Made by a program: the position numbers and the translations under genes
Part shown: one piece after another, positions 55,695 through 63,592 of the stretch
Layout of the letters: the number at the start of each line of letters is the position of its first letter
How positions within the stretch are numbered: position 1 is the first letter of the stretch
The notes under the pieces: model-generated
Told to the model about the DNA's origin: nothing
Databases searched by the model: none
What the model saw: the letters and a program-made list of their open reading frames with translations, nothing else
NCBI RefSeq assembly: GCF_902459465.1
Contig: NC_047076.1
Span: forward strand, 3,609,488 to 3,673,487
Source of the DNA: Asterias rubens
Lineage: Eukaryota; Echinodermata; Asteroidea; Forcipulatida; Asteriidae
DNA length: 64,000 nucleotides
Direction: 5' to 3'

Positions 55695-58569
55695 GCAACA
55701 GCAGCAGCAGCAACAGAAACAGAAACAACAGCAGCAGTAGCAACTGCAGAAGTAACAGCAGCAACAACATCACAACCATAAACACCAACATCAACACCGA
55801 AAAACCAACACCAACAACAACACCAGCCAGTACAACAACAATAACACAAAAATCAGCATCACCATCAACGGAATTTTAATATAACTAAATATTCAAGGCA
55901 ATGGCTTAAATTTGGTTTCAGGCTGTGTAAACCGCAGCTTAATCGTGCTTGTTTTTGTATATTAACCGCTATAAAAAATGTCTTAATGGAAGCTTTAAAT
56001 GGCTTTCTTTTCTTAATCTACATTCAGCAATTTTTTTTCTTTAAATAGCCCTAGAATAATACTAATGAGTTATTAAAGATCAGTGCATGAGGGATAAGAA
56101 GATGACTTGGCCTTTACTGATAACATAATAATGATAAACAATATTAGAGGGAAAATGACTTGGTCTTTAATTAAAACGTTTAGGCCTTTTGTTCAACCGT
56201 GTTATATATCAAATTAAAAAAAAAGTTGGAAGCACTGGGACTAACTATTGAGTGCATTAAGCCGGCGATTATTGCAAAGTCAACAGTCTGTTTGCATTTA
56301 GAAGTGCATACGGCGTGTCTGCCGAGACCATAAGGTTTGTTTTTAACGGTTCATTTACGAAATTATGAAATAAGATCTGGTTCACATTAAGCATAATTCT
56401 CTGCTAAGCAGCTCTATGAAATTTGGCCCCAGCCTGAGTCATCGTTCCAGTGCGTTTAGATAGTCAACTCTTTGATGTGAAATGTCCACAAACATTAGAT
56501 AGGCACTTTACTATATGAGACGGATGACTTCCTTGACCGTACAATGCTAGTCTGAAAGCATTTGCACATTTGATATTAAATTTACCCTCCCGAGAGTTAC
56601 TGAGTCAAGGGGTACCTTTTATGTTTTAATCTAAGACATTACAGAAAGCGTGGAGTTCATTTTAAAATTCCCCCCGTGGATTACAGTAAGCCTCAATAGG
56701 GTAATTATTTTCCCCACTAAATGCATGTTCGCCATTAGGAGAAAATATTATGGGCACGGAACAAATTTTATGAGCAATTTGCATTAACAACAGCACGCGT
56801 AAAAGCTCATACGCAAAAACACATGAAGAATGCTTGCGGGAGTTCAAAGTCATTATGTAAATATGCCATTTGCATGTTTTTTAAACATTGGTGTAAAATA
56901 ATGTTATCCCGATCCCACATTCGGCTTACGAAATTATTTAGACCTTTGCAGTTTTTTTTTTGACCGACTACTAATAGTGATCGAAAATTTGATTTGTTAT
57001 ATTATAGAATGGTGTGGTTCTACTGCAACATTGGTGCAAATTATGTGTTAACCCGACTCAACATTCGGTTTGCCAAAGCAGACCTCGGCAGTTATTTAAG
57101 TGGTCGACACCTTGATGTGTTTAACTGAATAAGTATACATAGAATTATGGTTTTATTATACAATCCACGTTAGCAGTAATGTATAGGTAGCATTGTATGT
57201 GTAAGTTTCTAAAGACTGAATCAGTAAATCCAATTAAATAGAATTCGAGATTTTTTATATTTTTTATTTTTAAGTATTGAGATTGATCGACATTGTGTCG
57301 ATCATCATGTGAATTGTGTCGGTCTCGAAGCTCGACAGACACTTACCGTAGTACGGAAGAGAGGCAGATTGATCGACCAGCAACATTTGTCGATGTCTCG
57401 ACTTGTCGATCACGGAGCGTCGTAGCTTGTTTGTATTGCACACGGTGATTGACGGAAAATCCAGCGTCGTCTTGGTAATGATCACAACCTGTCGATCAAA
57501 GCATTAATTAGACTCGTTACTAGTAGTCAACAACTTTGCAAAACTTTAAAATACAGATTCCACACTGAAAAACCTCGGAACGCCTAACAGGTATACAACT
57601 TCAACAGTCTTATACTGTAATAACTACTTTTAAGTATTTTAAGTTCAATTGTAAACAGGTTAAAACCATAGAGTCAAAATATAAGCTCTATGGTTAAAAC
57701 TCGTTTACAAATTTGAGTAATCTGAAATTCATTGAAAATTACATTAAAAAAAAGAGTCCAAACGTTTAGTATAAGGCTTACAGTGCGGCTCCATCTACTC
57801 AAAGTCTACTTTTTAAAAGTAAAAGTTGACCCGGATCAAGGTCCTGTCTAGCCTGACCCATTTTTGTGTCAATGGTATCCGGAATCTACATTCGATTTTT
57901 CGAAAACACTCTTCAGGTCAGCGTGATCCGGAAATGGTCAGGCCCCCACCGGACCCGGTATCCGGGTCAATTTCGACTCGGTTTTTTAAGGCGTAAACAT
58001 CAAGTAAAGGGCAAGAATACAAATAGCATTTTTTTTTAATGCCCGCCCATAGAGATTTTCAACAAAAACAGATAATAACTTTAAATTTGCATCGGGGATA
58101 AATACTACTCATTTTGGTTTTATCCATTATTATACACCGATGTGTGTTAGCACTGTCAGTAATTTCCCGAGCTCCGTGAACAACAGACACAACTTGGGTG
58201 GGTTCATGCATGGGTGGGATTCGAACCCACGACCTTCGCAATTCTAGAGCAGTGTCTTACAAACAGATTTGATTCTCAATCATAGATTCATACCTCAACG
58301 TTGACGGGGTAGCCCAGATACTTCAGCACGAGCAAACTTATTTGAAAAACAGCAACAGAAAGCCCGGCAAGAAAGAGAAAAGTCCACAGTAGACGCCCTA
58401 CTCGAGTTGCAGACCGGAAAATGTTCGGGAAGCCATGGGCTGTGGTGACGTTCAGCGCGAAGTTCTTGATGGTTTCGCACGGTGTTTCGCGTCGCTTGGC
58501 CCCATCGGCCTCGCCGCCACTGTCCTGCTGACCATCGTGAGGCGGTTTCAGTGGCATGCTCTGCATCAT
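34580..58569 (-). CDS. DEG/ENaC-family sodium channel with inserted LDLa, kringle and SRCR modules
   Basis: 26 coding exons in transcript order: 58294-58569, 57347-57488, 54775-54900, 53779-53910, 51974-52090, 51114-51233, 48903-49040, 47771-47884, 47350-47445, 46315-46446, 45395-45688, 44443-44787, 43286-43447, 42675-42806, 41716-41880, 41077-41223, 39902-40199, 39141-39238, 38438-38601, 38056-38172, 37517-37622, 36591-36663, 36301-36358, 35254-35321, 34820-34895, 34580-34717. Phases agree throughout: 3834 bases, 1277 residues. The family forms trimeric, amiloride-type Na+ channels with two membrane helices and a large ectodomain. Core motifs: TAHGFPNIF with the gating HG pair (residues 45-46), TM1 (about 57-83), DFPSITVCN, FILQCTYEQKKCN, KYGNCFTFN, GPPHGDC, CKKACVHKNIWEQCGC, KCNCPEQC, EIYYEELNYE, LFGDIGGIVGLYIGFS with the GFS filter (about 1249-1251). 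The core alone is about 537 residues, a normal channel. The other 740 residues are modules inserted after residue 139. Confidence 0.9.
35401..35712 (-). repeat. TTAA-type family 1, copy G
   Basis: ACACTGGACACTATTGGTAA at the left and AGACCAATAGTGTCCACTGC at the right. Body in reverse order with AACTACGTCACTTCAGAGGG. Between two exons of the DEG/ENaC gene. Confidence 0.75.
37775..37990 (-). repeat. TTAA-type family 1, copy H, shortened
   Basis: Only the middle and right half are clear: ACTTGGTGTGTCTCAACATT, AACTACGTTACTCCAGAGGG, ATTACCAAAAGTGTCTATAG. The left end is lost. Confidence 0.6.
38880..39410. repeat. Family R fragment and SINE A tail
   Basis: 38885-39065 has GGGCCATTAGC at one end and TTGGGCCCTGCACC at the other with GCTAAGC/GCTTA motifs between. 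39310-39405 has GAGCTCGGGAAAGTACTGAG and GCTAACACACATTGGTATGC, the 3' part of SINE family A. Exon 39141-39238 of the DEG/ENaC gene lies between them. Confidence 0.45.
40215..40582 (-). repeat. TTAA-type family 1, copy I
   Basis: CATTTAAAGACAATGGATAC with TTAA at the left and AATTACCAATAGTTTCCAGT at the right. Body with GAACTCGAGACCTCAAAATC. Directly upstream of the exon ending at 40199 in transcript order. Confidence 0.7.
41440..41585 (+). repeat. tRNA-derived SINE family A, plus-oriented copy
   Basis: GGTCGCGGGTTCGAATCCGA is a B-box. The body follows with AAAAAGTACTGAGCATACAG and GCTAACACTAATCGGTGTAT. Not a functional tRNA: no acceptor-stem pairing is seen. Confidence 0.6.
42020..42430 (-). 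repeat. Dispersed repeat family P, reverse copy
   Basis: Reverse complement of much of 5200-5860, including GGTCGACGGAACACGTTCG, AAATGTTCGGCCGTTGGGTA and GTGCATGCACGCTCGCTTAC. Single-unit form without the internal duplication. Confidence 0.7.
43286..43447 (-). other. Linker exon with furin-like site
   Basis: 54 residues, phase 1-1, low cysteine, rich in basic and proline residues. DRQRVRRDTDW contains RVRR, matching the furin consensus R-X-K/R-R, encoded at 43401-43412. It lies between the SRCR and the second LDLa array. In ENaC alpha and gamma subunits furin cleaves in the finger region. The same kind of processing is possible here but not shown. Confidence 0.7.
43681..44385 (+). mobile_element. 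CR1/L2-like LINE, 5'-truncated, with intact C-terminal reading frame
   Basis: An open frame from about 43731 to 44270 encodes the C-terminal part of a non-LTR retrotransposon polymerase: NVCRAASFALHRI, DTCNSLLYGLPDTQIARLQR, IQNSAARLVTRTR, LHWLPIRARIDFKVL, GIAPVYLQSL and WNSLPEVV. After a stop the frame continues KTYLFTLYNN. The 3' end is CACGGTGATATGCGCTTTAT then an ATT microsatellite, as in this LINE group. It is inserted sense to the plus strand in a DEG/ENaC intron, so antisense to that gene. Lacks the endonuclease and catalytic core. Confidence 0.88.
44443..44787 (-). other. SRCR domain exon
   Basis: A single 115-residue exon, phase 1-1. It has GRLQLTTAEGVVGTISDQFW, VICSQLGFPAGALW, GTGPVLITDVRCTGFE, LLVDCFYR and HRHDVGVVC, the standard scavenger-receptor cysteine-rich order. 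Only four cysteines are seen; the one usually found before the final HxxDxGVxC is replaced (DDHRHDVGVVC). SRCR modules bind proteins and microbial surfaces in other receptors. The ligand here is unknown. Confidence 0.92.
45155..45385 (-). repeat. TIR element family M, copy 2, one end lost
   Basis: Begins GGGTGCGTTCGTTTAGCTTC and runs in reverse orientation to copy 1, ending near GAACCGCGGGGTAGACCA without the distal TIR. It stops about 10 bases short of the kringle exon donor, so the missing end may have been lost against the exon. Just before it, 44918-45150 repeats the dispersed motif of 2940-3215. Confidence 0.75.
45395..45688 (-). other. Kringle domain exon
   Basis: A single 98-residue exon, phase 1-1. 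The six cysteines are in kringle order: GCYLSPYGDDYKG, GCLPWSHP, NYCRNPSG, YRPWCFV, NDSC, FTC. YCRNP and PWC are diagnostic of the fold. Kringles are disulfide-knotted protein- and lysine-binding modules of clotting, fibrinolysis and growth-factor proteins and of ROR receptors. A TIR element (45155-45385) ends only about 10 bases from the splice donor of this exon. Confidence 0.92.
46604..46869 (+). repeat. TIR element family M, copy 3
   Basis: GGGTACATTCGATTAGCTTC on the left, GAAGCTAAACGAACGCACCC on the right. An internal 12-bp unit, GACCCGGATGAG, is duplicated. Same orientation as copy 1. In the intron upstream of the LDLa-like exon 46315-46446. Confidence 0.78.
47577..47670. repeat. TCCTAA/TTAGGA short element
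   Basis: GTCGATTTCACAAAGACGTA then AGGACTAGTCCTAG and CTAGTCCTAAATTAGGACGA. Same family as 15215-15770 and 34195-34280. Confidence 0.55.
47905..48250 (-). repeat. tRNA-derived SINE family B, reverse copy
   Basis: Starts on the plus strand with an AAT repeat and GGTCACCCAGTGACGCTCAA (the reverse of the 3' tail), followed by GTGCTGTGACTC, ACACTGGGACGATCCTCTTC and CGTGCCATCCGAAGGACGAA. Matches the body of 52364-53035. Confidence 0.65.
49316..49960 (-). pseudogene. LINE fragment, reverse orientation, decayed
   Basis: On the minus strand the frame reads RTDALHLSAPHLFPRLWSSL then PENIRNSLLLLPFHSFLKSL, the WxSLP...FKxxL end of a non-LTR polymerase. The plus-strand 5' side is an ATT run and TTTATTCGCCATAACAGTAC, the 3' tail. 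A TTAAA microsatellite of five units lies near 49565-49590. Confidence 0.6.
50185..50410 (+). repeat. TTAA-type family 1, copy J, partial
   Basis: Central part only: AATAATTAGCATAAAACCTT, GGTAACGAGTAATAGGGAAA, AGAATTTGAGGTCTCGAAAT, ACTTCATGTGACAAGGTG. Both terminal repeats are missing. Confidence 0.65.
50697..50729 (-). CDS. Possible microexon of the DEG/ENaC gene (optional)
   Basis: 33 bases between an AG (TACTATTTCAG) and GTACAG on the minus strand, open in the phase needed (1-1), encoding HRQMVMMDLE. The peptide resembles HRQMLLVDQ in exon 57347-57488, so it may be a copied piece of that exon. The gene frame closes with or without it. It could equally be chance. Confidence 0.25.
51361..51390. 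repeat. Poly(A) tract
   Basis: About 29 consecutive A residues after TTTAATTT. Possibly the tail of an old retroposed sequence. No body is recognised next to it. Confidence 0.6.
51490..51795 (-). repeat. TTAA-type family 1, copy K
   Basis: GTAACTGTCAGAGACCAGTA at the left, ACTACCAATAGTTTCCAATG with CCTTTAAAC (TTAA) at the right. Body with TACGTTTCTTCAGAGGGAGC. Lies between LDLa exons 51114-51233 and 51974-52090. Confidence 0.7.
52364..53035 (+). repeat. tRNA-derived SINE family B with internal duplication
   Basis: The head has an A-box-like GGCCTATAGGTTAAGAGC and a B-box GGGTTCGTGTCCC. The body unit CCTTCGGATGGGACGTAAAG through CACAACACCTTG... occurs twice (about 52455-52655 and 52695-52900). 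The tail AAGTGCCTTGAGCGTCACTG ends in an ATT repeat. Reverse copies: 47905-48250 and the head at 54000-54118. Confidence 0.7.
53600..53740. repeat. Short inverted repeat (GGTGGCAG ends)
   Basis: TTGGTGGCAGTAGACTTACC and TCTGCTGCCACCAAGCGTCC face each other about 90 bp apart, like the ends of 2788-3585. Between them is an inner inverted repeat, TTCTCATTGTTTACG / GAGAACAATGG. Confidence 0.5.
54000..54118 (-). repeat. SINE family B head, reverse copy
   Basis: ATCATGGTTAAGTCACACGA, GGGACTCAAACCCACACTCT and CTTAACCGCTCGGCCATGAC. The last two are the complements of B- and A-box regions of the 52364 element. Confidence 0.6.
54420..54770. repeat. Inverted-repeat family T, diverged copy
   Basis: GATTTGCGGTAACATCATGT, GAGAACCGTCTTACTTGAT, GAAAGAACTGTCCTGCGTTT, GTCTCGACGTTTCGACTAGC and CTTCATCAGGAGACTG match segments of 31810-32299 in order. 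It ends directly at the donor side of LDLa exon 54775-54900. Confidence 0.6.
54985..55800. repeat. Long CAG/CAA/CAT trinucleotide array
   Basis: About 800 bp of almost unbroken three-base units on the plus strand (CTG/TTG/ATG on the minus), with few interruptions such as CAACGCAACAGC. Long open frames through it (poly-Leu, poly-Ala/Val on the minus strand) are by-products of the repeat. It lies in the intron separating channel exon 2 from the first LDLa exon. Confidence 0.95.
55870..57346. other. Intron sequence without recognised features
   Basis: AT-rich, no coding sequence. A short family-R-like piece (CATAATTCTCTGCTAAGCAG, AATTTGGCCCC) lies near 56390-56430. The other ORFs have no recognisable similarity. 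Confidence 0.5.
57652..57709. repeat. Hairpin-forming inverted repeat
   Basis: GTAAACAGGTTAAAACCATA and its complement TATGGTTAAAACTCGTTTAC (two mismatches) with AGAG/CTCT extending the stem and a short AT-rich loop. Intron 1 of the DEG/ENaC gene. Confidence 0.75.
58075..58262 (-). repeat. tRNA-derived SINE family A
   Basis: GGTGGGATTCGAACCCACGA (complement of the B-box GGTTCGAATCC), GCATCGGGGATAAATACTAC and ACACCGATGTGTGTTAGCAC. Ends about 30 bases from the donor of the first coding exon of the DEG/ENaC gene. Confidence 0.7.
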
Positions 58570-58589
58570 AAAGTCCTCCCGATCGTTTC

Positions 58590-60600
58590 TGACAAGTATT
58601 CAGAAATGTTGAACAATTTTATATAAGATTCGAAACAAATTTCCGGAAAAAAACGCAGAAGTCACTTATAAGATATGCCTATTTTCCACCTTAATTAAAC
58701 GTAATTGCATACATGGGTTCGGTATCACGAAACACTTTGAGTTGCCAAATTGACTCGTATTTTGACGTCAAACTTTGCCTAGAAATAATTATGGTTGATG
58801 TCCTTTTTTTTTTACAAACAATCTGTAGCTCTTTGTGGAGTGGTAACTTTTGAGCCCCCCCCCTCCCCCTCCAACGGGGGCAGTGGATTGGAAGGATGAT
58901 GTGGGGGGGGGGGAATTAGACTTCGTTGATCCTTTCAGTTTAACGGAGGGTGACAAACGTGCCTTAATCTTACCTTACCTTGCCGATCTGTATGCATTTG
59001 AATATGAAGTGCTATAGAAAGCAATCTTCGCTTTTTGTTTGCATTTAAAAACGTATTTTCATGACATTTACTCAAAACTACAGCACCTCAGCAACTAACA
59101 TTTTAAGGTACGCTTTCTACTATCATTATCTTCAAACGGTTTAAGTTTAATGTAAATCTGTGGACATTGTATTTTGTGGCATTGCATGGTGAGGTATCAA
59201 TGTATATTTGGTTTGCGGTAACACCATGTGTGTATCTACTTGCCAGGTAGAGTTGTTCTTAGGGAACTGTCTAGTCTAATTTCTATACCATCCGCCCTGG
59301 TAATAGTTAAAAAGCAGGACAGTTCTTTTCGGAACTGAGAAGTCTCCCGAACCTCCGATTATCTACTCCACGGCAGTAGAATAAAGCAAGACAGTTCCCT
59401 AAGAACAACTCTACCTGGCAAGTAGATACATACATGGTGTTATCGCAAACCAAATATACATTGTATTTTGTGTTATAAAAAGTTCCCAAATCTTTTGATC
59501 TATCTCCCAATTATGGCTTCTGACTTCATACGAAAGAATAAAATCGACCACAACCCTTCCAAAACAATGATCTGTTCAATCAAAGCGTTTTGATGCTCCT
59601 AGAAATCCCGGGATATGCCCTTTAAATAAGAAGTGTTCCATAAAAATAACAATGAATATAAAAAACACGACAATATTCTAGAATAGCCACTGATCTTGAG
59701 TGCACGTGGAACTGCTAAATGCCACCAATGTAAAACTTGGGTCAAAGAGTTCCATAGCTTAATCTTCATACGTGCTTAAGGTACGGTTTTCTAATTACTT
59801 GCATCCATGCTTTTGGAATCATTGCGAAACATCTTTAAATCTAAAAGCAGGCCATGATCTTGAAATGCTCATAATTCTATTATAACATTAATTTATTTTG
59901 TTGCATTACATTTCCCCTCTGAGAGTTTGAGTGATCCATTGCCAGTGATATTGGACAATTAAGTTATATGCATGATCACTGAATATCATACAAAGTTGGA
60001 AAGCTGAAAACAAAGTAAGTTGAGGACAAAATACAAAAAAAAAAAACGAAGGAACAACAACAGCTTCCAACAAATATCCACCCCCCGAAAAAAAACCACC
60101 TAACAAATAAATGAACAAACTTCAACGAACAAAGCTAAATATACGAACATTTTCAATTTACTTTTCACACAATCTTACCTTCAAGGATAATAACAATGTA
60201 AGTCACAATATCCACATTAATATAAACATTATCCAATCAATGTCAACAAAATGATCTTCCACCAACGCTTTCAAATAATGTTGAGTTCGAGATAGTCTCT
60301 TTTACCCCAAAAGCACAGTAACACAAAATCGATATAAAACACATATTTTGTTTTAATGCAATACTGAATTACTTACCCTGTCGAATTCATTGGAGTCTAT
60401 ATCTCTCGACAGGAAGATGTATCAGCCTTTTATCCCTTCTCTGATTGTTGTCATTAGCCGACTAACCCGTCAAATGGCCAAGGTCGTATAAGAGTCAAGC
60501 TCTGTCGTCCTTCGGGGTTGGCGATCCGGTCGAGCGTCGTCCTCAGCAGGTACTGTGCATCGGTGCCTCGCTCACCACTTCCCCTAAAACAAGGTGCATA
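58590..60600 (-). promoter_or_regulatory. 5' non-coding region of the DEG/ENaC gene
   Basis: An acceptor-like CTTGTCAG adjoins 58588. Candidate upstream donors on the minus strand are at about 60376 (GACAGG before GTAAGT) and 60176 (GAAG before GTAAGA). A first exon ending at 60377 would lie in 60377-60600. No TATA box is identified. A family T copy is at 59182-59463. C- and G-runs occur near 58855-58915. Confidence 0.3.
59182..59463. repeat. Inverted-repeat family T, short copy
   Basis: Starts ATTGCATGGTGAGGTATCAA. The right arm AACTCTACCTGGCAAGTAGA and ATGGTGTTATCGCAAACC lacks the last 17 bases. The central part with the AAACGTTGAG motif is deleted. Confidence 0.75.
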
Positions 60601-61489
60601 TCAGTGATGTAATGCAGTTTCACCTCACGTGTGACCGGTAAGCGTATCGCCGTCATAGGTTTTCACATTTTTGTCGGTGGGGGGGGGGGGGGGGGGGGTA
60701 GGGGGCGGTGAATTAATTACTGCGCAGCAGATAAAATCACAAACTTCACTTTAGTACTATTCACACGACAGCAATTTAACTGGGGTCCCTTTCTTAACTT
60801 TAGAATGGTTATAATAATGTTGCAATTGTTTGACAAGATTTTGCAAGAGAATTTCGACAGAGTAGAACAAGTTGTTGTACAACCATGCTATAATTTAGCA
60901 AGGGATCCTTGCTAAATTGCTCTCTTGTCAAAGGGCTTTGACAGGAGCTGGCGAGCGAAACACTGCGATGTACAGTGACAGTTACGATTGGAATAAAATA
61001 ACCCTTTTGATCATTAATTGGCACGTCGCGTGCGTGGACAGTTTATTTTCCCAGTAGTTCGTTTGACTGTAATAACTTGTTAAACAGATGCTACGTTTTT
61101 AATGACATGTCATCAATTACCCACAAACTGCCCCTTTTCGTTGTTATTCAATAACGCATGGACTAAATCGGACAGCAGCTAGTTCGAACTGTTAACATAC
61201 CCGCTGATGCATTACTCCATTATGGCCAGACAACTTGCTCATAATATTAAAGCGGTCAAAGCTTCCCTTGTTTGTTAGCTAAAAGGCACTAGGAGCTCGA
61301 GAGATGAGTGGTTGAACTCCACCTTTAATGATTACGATGTAATGTGTGAGCTGAATGGTAATGAATATTAGTCTGATGGCCCGATGGGTAGTAACCGTAA
61401 CGTTGACAACCATGCTAAATATATTATGATTGGTATATGGATAAAAAAAAAATTGTTGTTAGCGCTTAGTCTTAAAGCTTACTACTAAT

Positions 61490-61860
61490 AAATATTAATA
61501 ATAATAAACGAGACTTATAAAGCGCATTTTTACAAAATTCAATGCGCTGGAAGAGTGCTACGGAAAAGACGTTTATGAGCGAAAAGAGAATAGATGTGTT
61601 TTTAATTTACTCTTGAATGTCTGGAGTGTGTTGGTGTTCTGAATATGACTTGGTAGTTCCAGCACCGGGGACCAGCGACTGAAAAGGACCGGTCCCCTGC
61701 CCTTTTGTGAGTGCGAGGGATTGCTAGATTCTGGCTGGAGCGGAGCCCACTCCGGCCAGGTTTGTTGAAATTTAGCGACTCTGTAAGGTATTGTGGAAGT
61801 ACTGATTATTTCTGTGAAATGTTTTCCTTTGAAGTCGAGAAAAACCGTATCTAACAACAT
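61490..61860 (-). pseudogene. LINE fragment, C-terminal end, decayed
   Basis: The minus-strand frame ends FSRWSPVLELPSHIQNTNTL then QTFKSKLKTHLFSF, the typical last residues of CR1/L2-like polymerases. On the plus strand it is preceded by AATAATAATAAACGAGACTT and ATAAAGCGCATTTTTAC, the reversed 3' tail. Confidence 0.6.
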
Positions 61861-61864
61861 TTAA

Positions 61865-62219
61865 AGATGCTATGTCAGATTTTTGGCCTCAAACATTAAA
61901 ACATAGATTTTTTGAGTGAATGGTATATCAAAGAGTATCACCCGCTCTAACGAAAACAAGTTTAACTTTTACTTTTAATGGTCAGGAACCATGACAAAAA
62001 TTTAAAACGTGTCTAATAAAATACATAAGAACTGGTCAGGATCCCGACAAAAATTAATTTTGAGCACTTTATGCCACCTGCTGCTAGTAATTGGCGGATT
62101 TTTTTCGACCAACGGCTCAAATGAAAGCTTGTAACTTTTCTCGCCCCCCATCAAAATACCAATTGAATTTTAAATCAAAAATTTTGGGTAAAATCGGCCA
62201 AAAATCTGGCAAAGCATCT
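61865..62219. repeat. TTAA-flanked inverted-repeat element, family 3, complete
   Basis: TTAA at 61861-61864 and 62220-62223. Inside, AGATGCTATGTCAGATTTTT on the left and AAAAATCTGGCAAAGCATCT on the right are complementary. 355 bp, non-coding, containing GGATCCCGACAAAAATTAA. Confidence 0.8.
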
Positions 62220-62944
62220 TTAACATCTAGCAATATTTACCCGAGTCGATCCGAGTCGATTCGATCCGCGGTGCACCAACTCTGGATAAATTCAAGGATC
62301 TCCTACATAAACTTGAGTTGGCTGATCTACAAAAATGTAACAAAACATAATGTGTACCACCTCCTTGCATCGCGCGTTCTGTACGGGATAGCCACGCCAG
62401 GCGTTTGTACGGTAGCTGACAGATGCAGATGCATTTAAACAAATTGAGCTAACATTGAGCCTGGTTTTTCACCTTTTTCATCTACCGACGATTAACGCAT
62501 TATGCCCATTTCACCAGTTTATTATTGTAGTATCACAATGAACACTGTTCGTGACTACTTTTGTTAGCCATTTTTACCCTGCATAATACATCTTAATGAA
62601 GAATTTCCTCTAACTCACAAACTGATGAAATGGGGGGTATAATTGCACTTAGTTCGTTGAGCTCGTTAAGTAGACATCTTAAAAATGCAAATTAGTTTAG
62701 GAAAGTAGACTCGGTAGGATAATAACAGACAACGAAAACTGAACATGATATTTCATGGACGGAAGGCACAGTTTGAGTTGTGAACATCTGTTGTTTTACA
62801 TAAATTAGATGTGCAGGTGCATAATATGAAATCAAGACAGGCTTTATAATTATGCAAACTAGAGTGGGACCAGAGCCAAAAGTACAAGTTTGTATACCAT
62901 TTGTGACTGGTGTCCCGTTAATTTCTGCTTTGCAGAGAGTTGTT

Positions 62945-63330
62945 ATAAAGGGAAGGTACACGATTGGTCATTGTCAAAGACCAGTCTTCTCACATGGTGT
63001 ATCCCATCATGTGCATAAAATAATAAGCCTGTGGAAATTTGGGCTCAACCGGTCATCGAAGTTGCGAGAAATTTGTGAAAGAAAAAAATAAATACCCTTG
63101 TGGGACGAATTTGTGTGCTTTCAGATAGGAATAAAAGACTTCTAGCTAGAAGTCTTTTATTATTTTAGTGAGAAATTACCTCTTTCTCAAAAACTACATC
63201 ACTTCAGAGGGAGTCGTTTCCCACAATGTTTTATACAATCAACAGCTCTGCTATGCTCGTTACCAAGTAAGTTTTTAAGTTAGTGTTTGTTTTAAGTAGT
63301 TTCCAAACGTGTACTTTCCCTTTATAAAGC
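62945..63330 (-). repeat. TTAA-type family 1, copy L, with altered ends
   Basis: The ends are TATAAAGGGAAGGTACACG and the complement CGTGTACTTTCCCTTTATA, matching each other but not the other family 1 ends. The body is typical (CAAAGACCAGTCTTCTCACA, CTACATCACTTCAGAGGGAG). The target would be TA or TATA rather than TTAA. An inner repeat, AAAAGACTTCTAGCTAGAAG, forms a small hairpin. Confidence 0.75.
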
Positions 63331-63479
63331 AAAATTGTATGCTGACTTTCGCATCTGTGGGCCCAATTTCAATTCCCACATCAGACCGAGCCTGTCATGC
63401 TGATAAGACCCAACCCGACGACGTCGCTGATGTGCGTTACATTATCTCAAACTGAACACCTTCTTCGTCGTATCTTAAG

Positions 63480-63592
63480 GCCATTGTCAGATGTGATTGT
63501 GTCCGCCATGCAATACTGTCCGCTCCGGATACTTTTGCATCTGCAGTCGTGTCCCGGGCTATGCAAAAACCGTCCGTGGACATGTATATGGG
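63480..63592 (+). repeat. Dispersed repeat family P, fragment
   Basis: GTGTCCGCCATGCAATACTG, TCCGCTCCGGATACTTTTGC and GCAAAAACCGTCCGTGGACA match 5202-5290 in the same orientation. Confidence 0.75.

Larger units (their letters stand above)
57347..58588 (-). other. N-terminus, TM1 and first ectodomain strand of the DEG/ENaC channel
   Basis: The exon 58294-58569 (probably extending to an acceptor at 58588) starts MMQSMPLKPPHDGQ. It carries a short acidic/basic cytoplasmic tail, the HG motif, and TM1 (WTFLFLAGLSVAVFQISLLV). Exon 57347-57488 encodes VVIITKTTLDFPSITVCN, the strongly conserved post-TM1 strand, then NKLRRS and a helix ending ASLPYYG. It ends in phase 1, which is where the module block begins. 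Confidence 0.88.

Noticed and set aside
55013..55849. Long minus-strand reading frames of almost pure leucine, or alanine/valine
   Set aside because: They are translations of the CAG/CAA/CAT repeat in different frames. No splice sites or non-repeat coding sequence attach to them.
60680..60700. Run of about 20 G as a quadruplex-forming regulatory element
   Set aside because: A homopolymer run in intergenic repeat-rich DNA. Similar C/G runs occur at 1307, 10056, 14905 and 58900, so it is not specific.
62270..62440. Frame with LDKFKDLLHKLELADLQK-like translation as an exon
   Set aside because: More like the end of a decayed LINE. No GT/AG borders in phase and no neighbouring exons.
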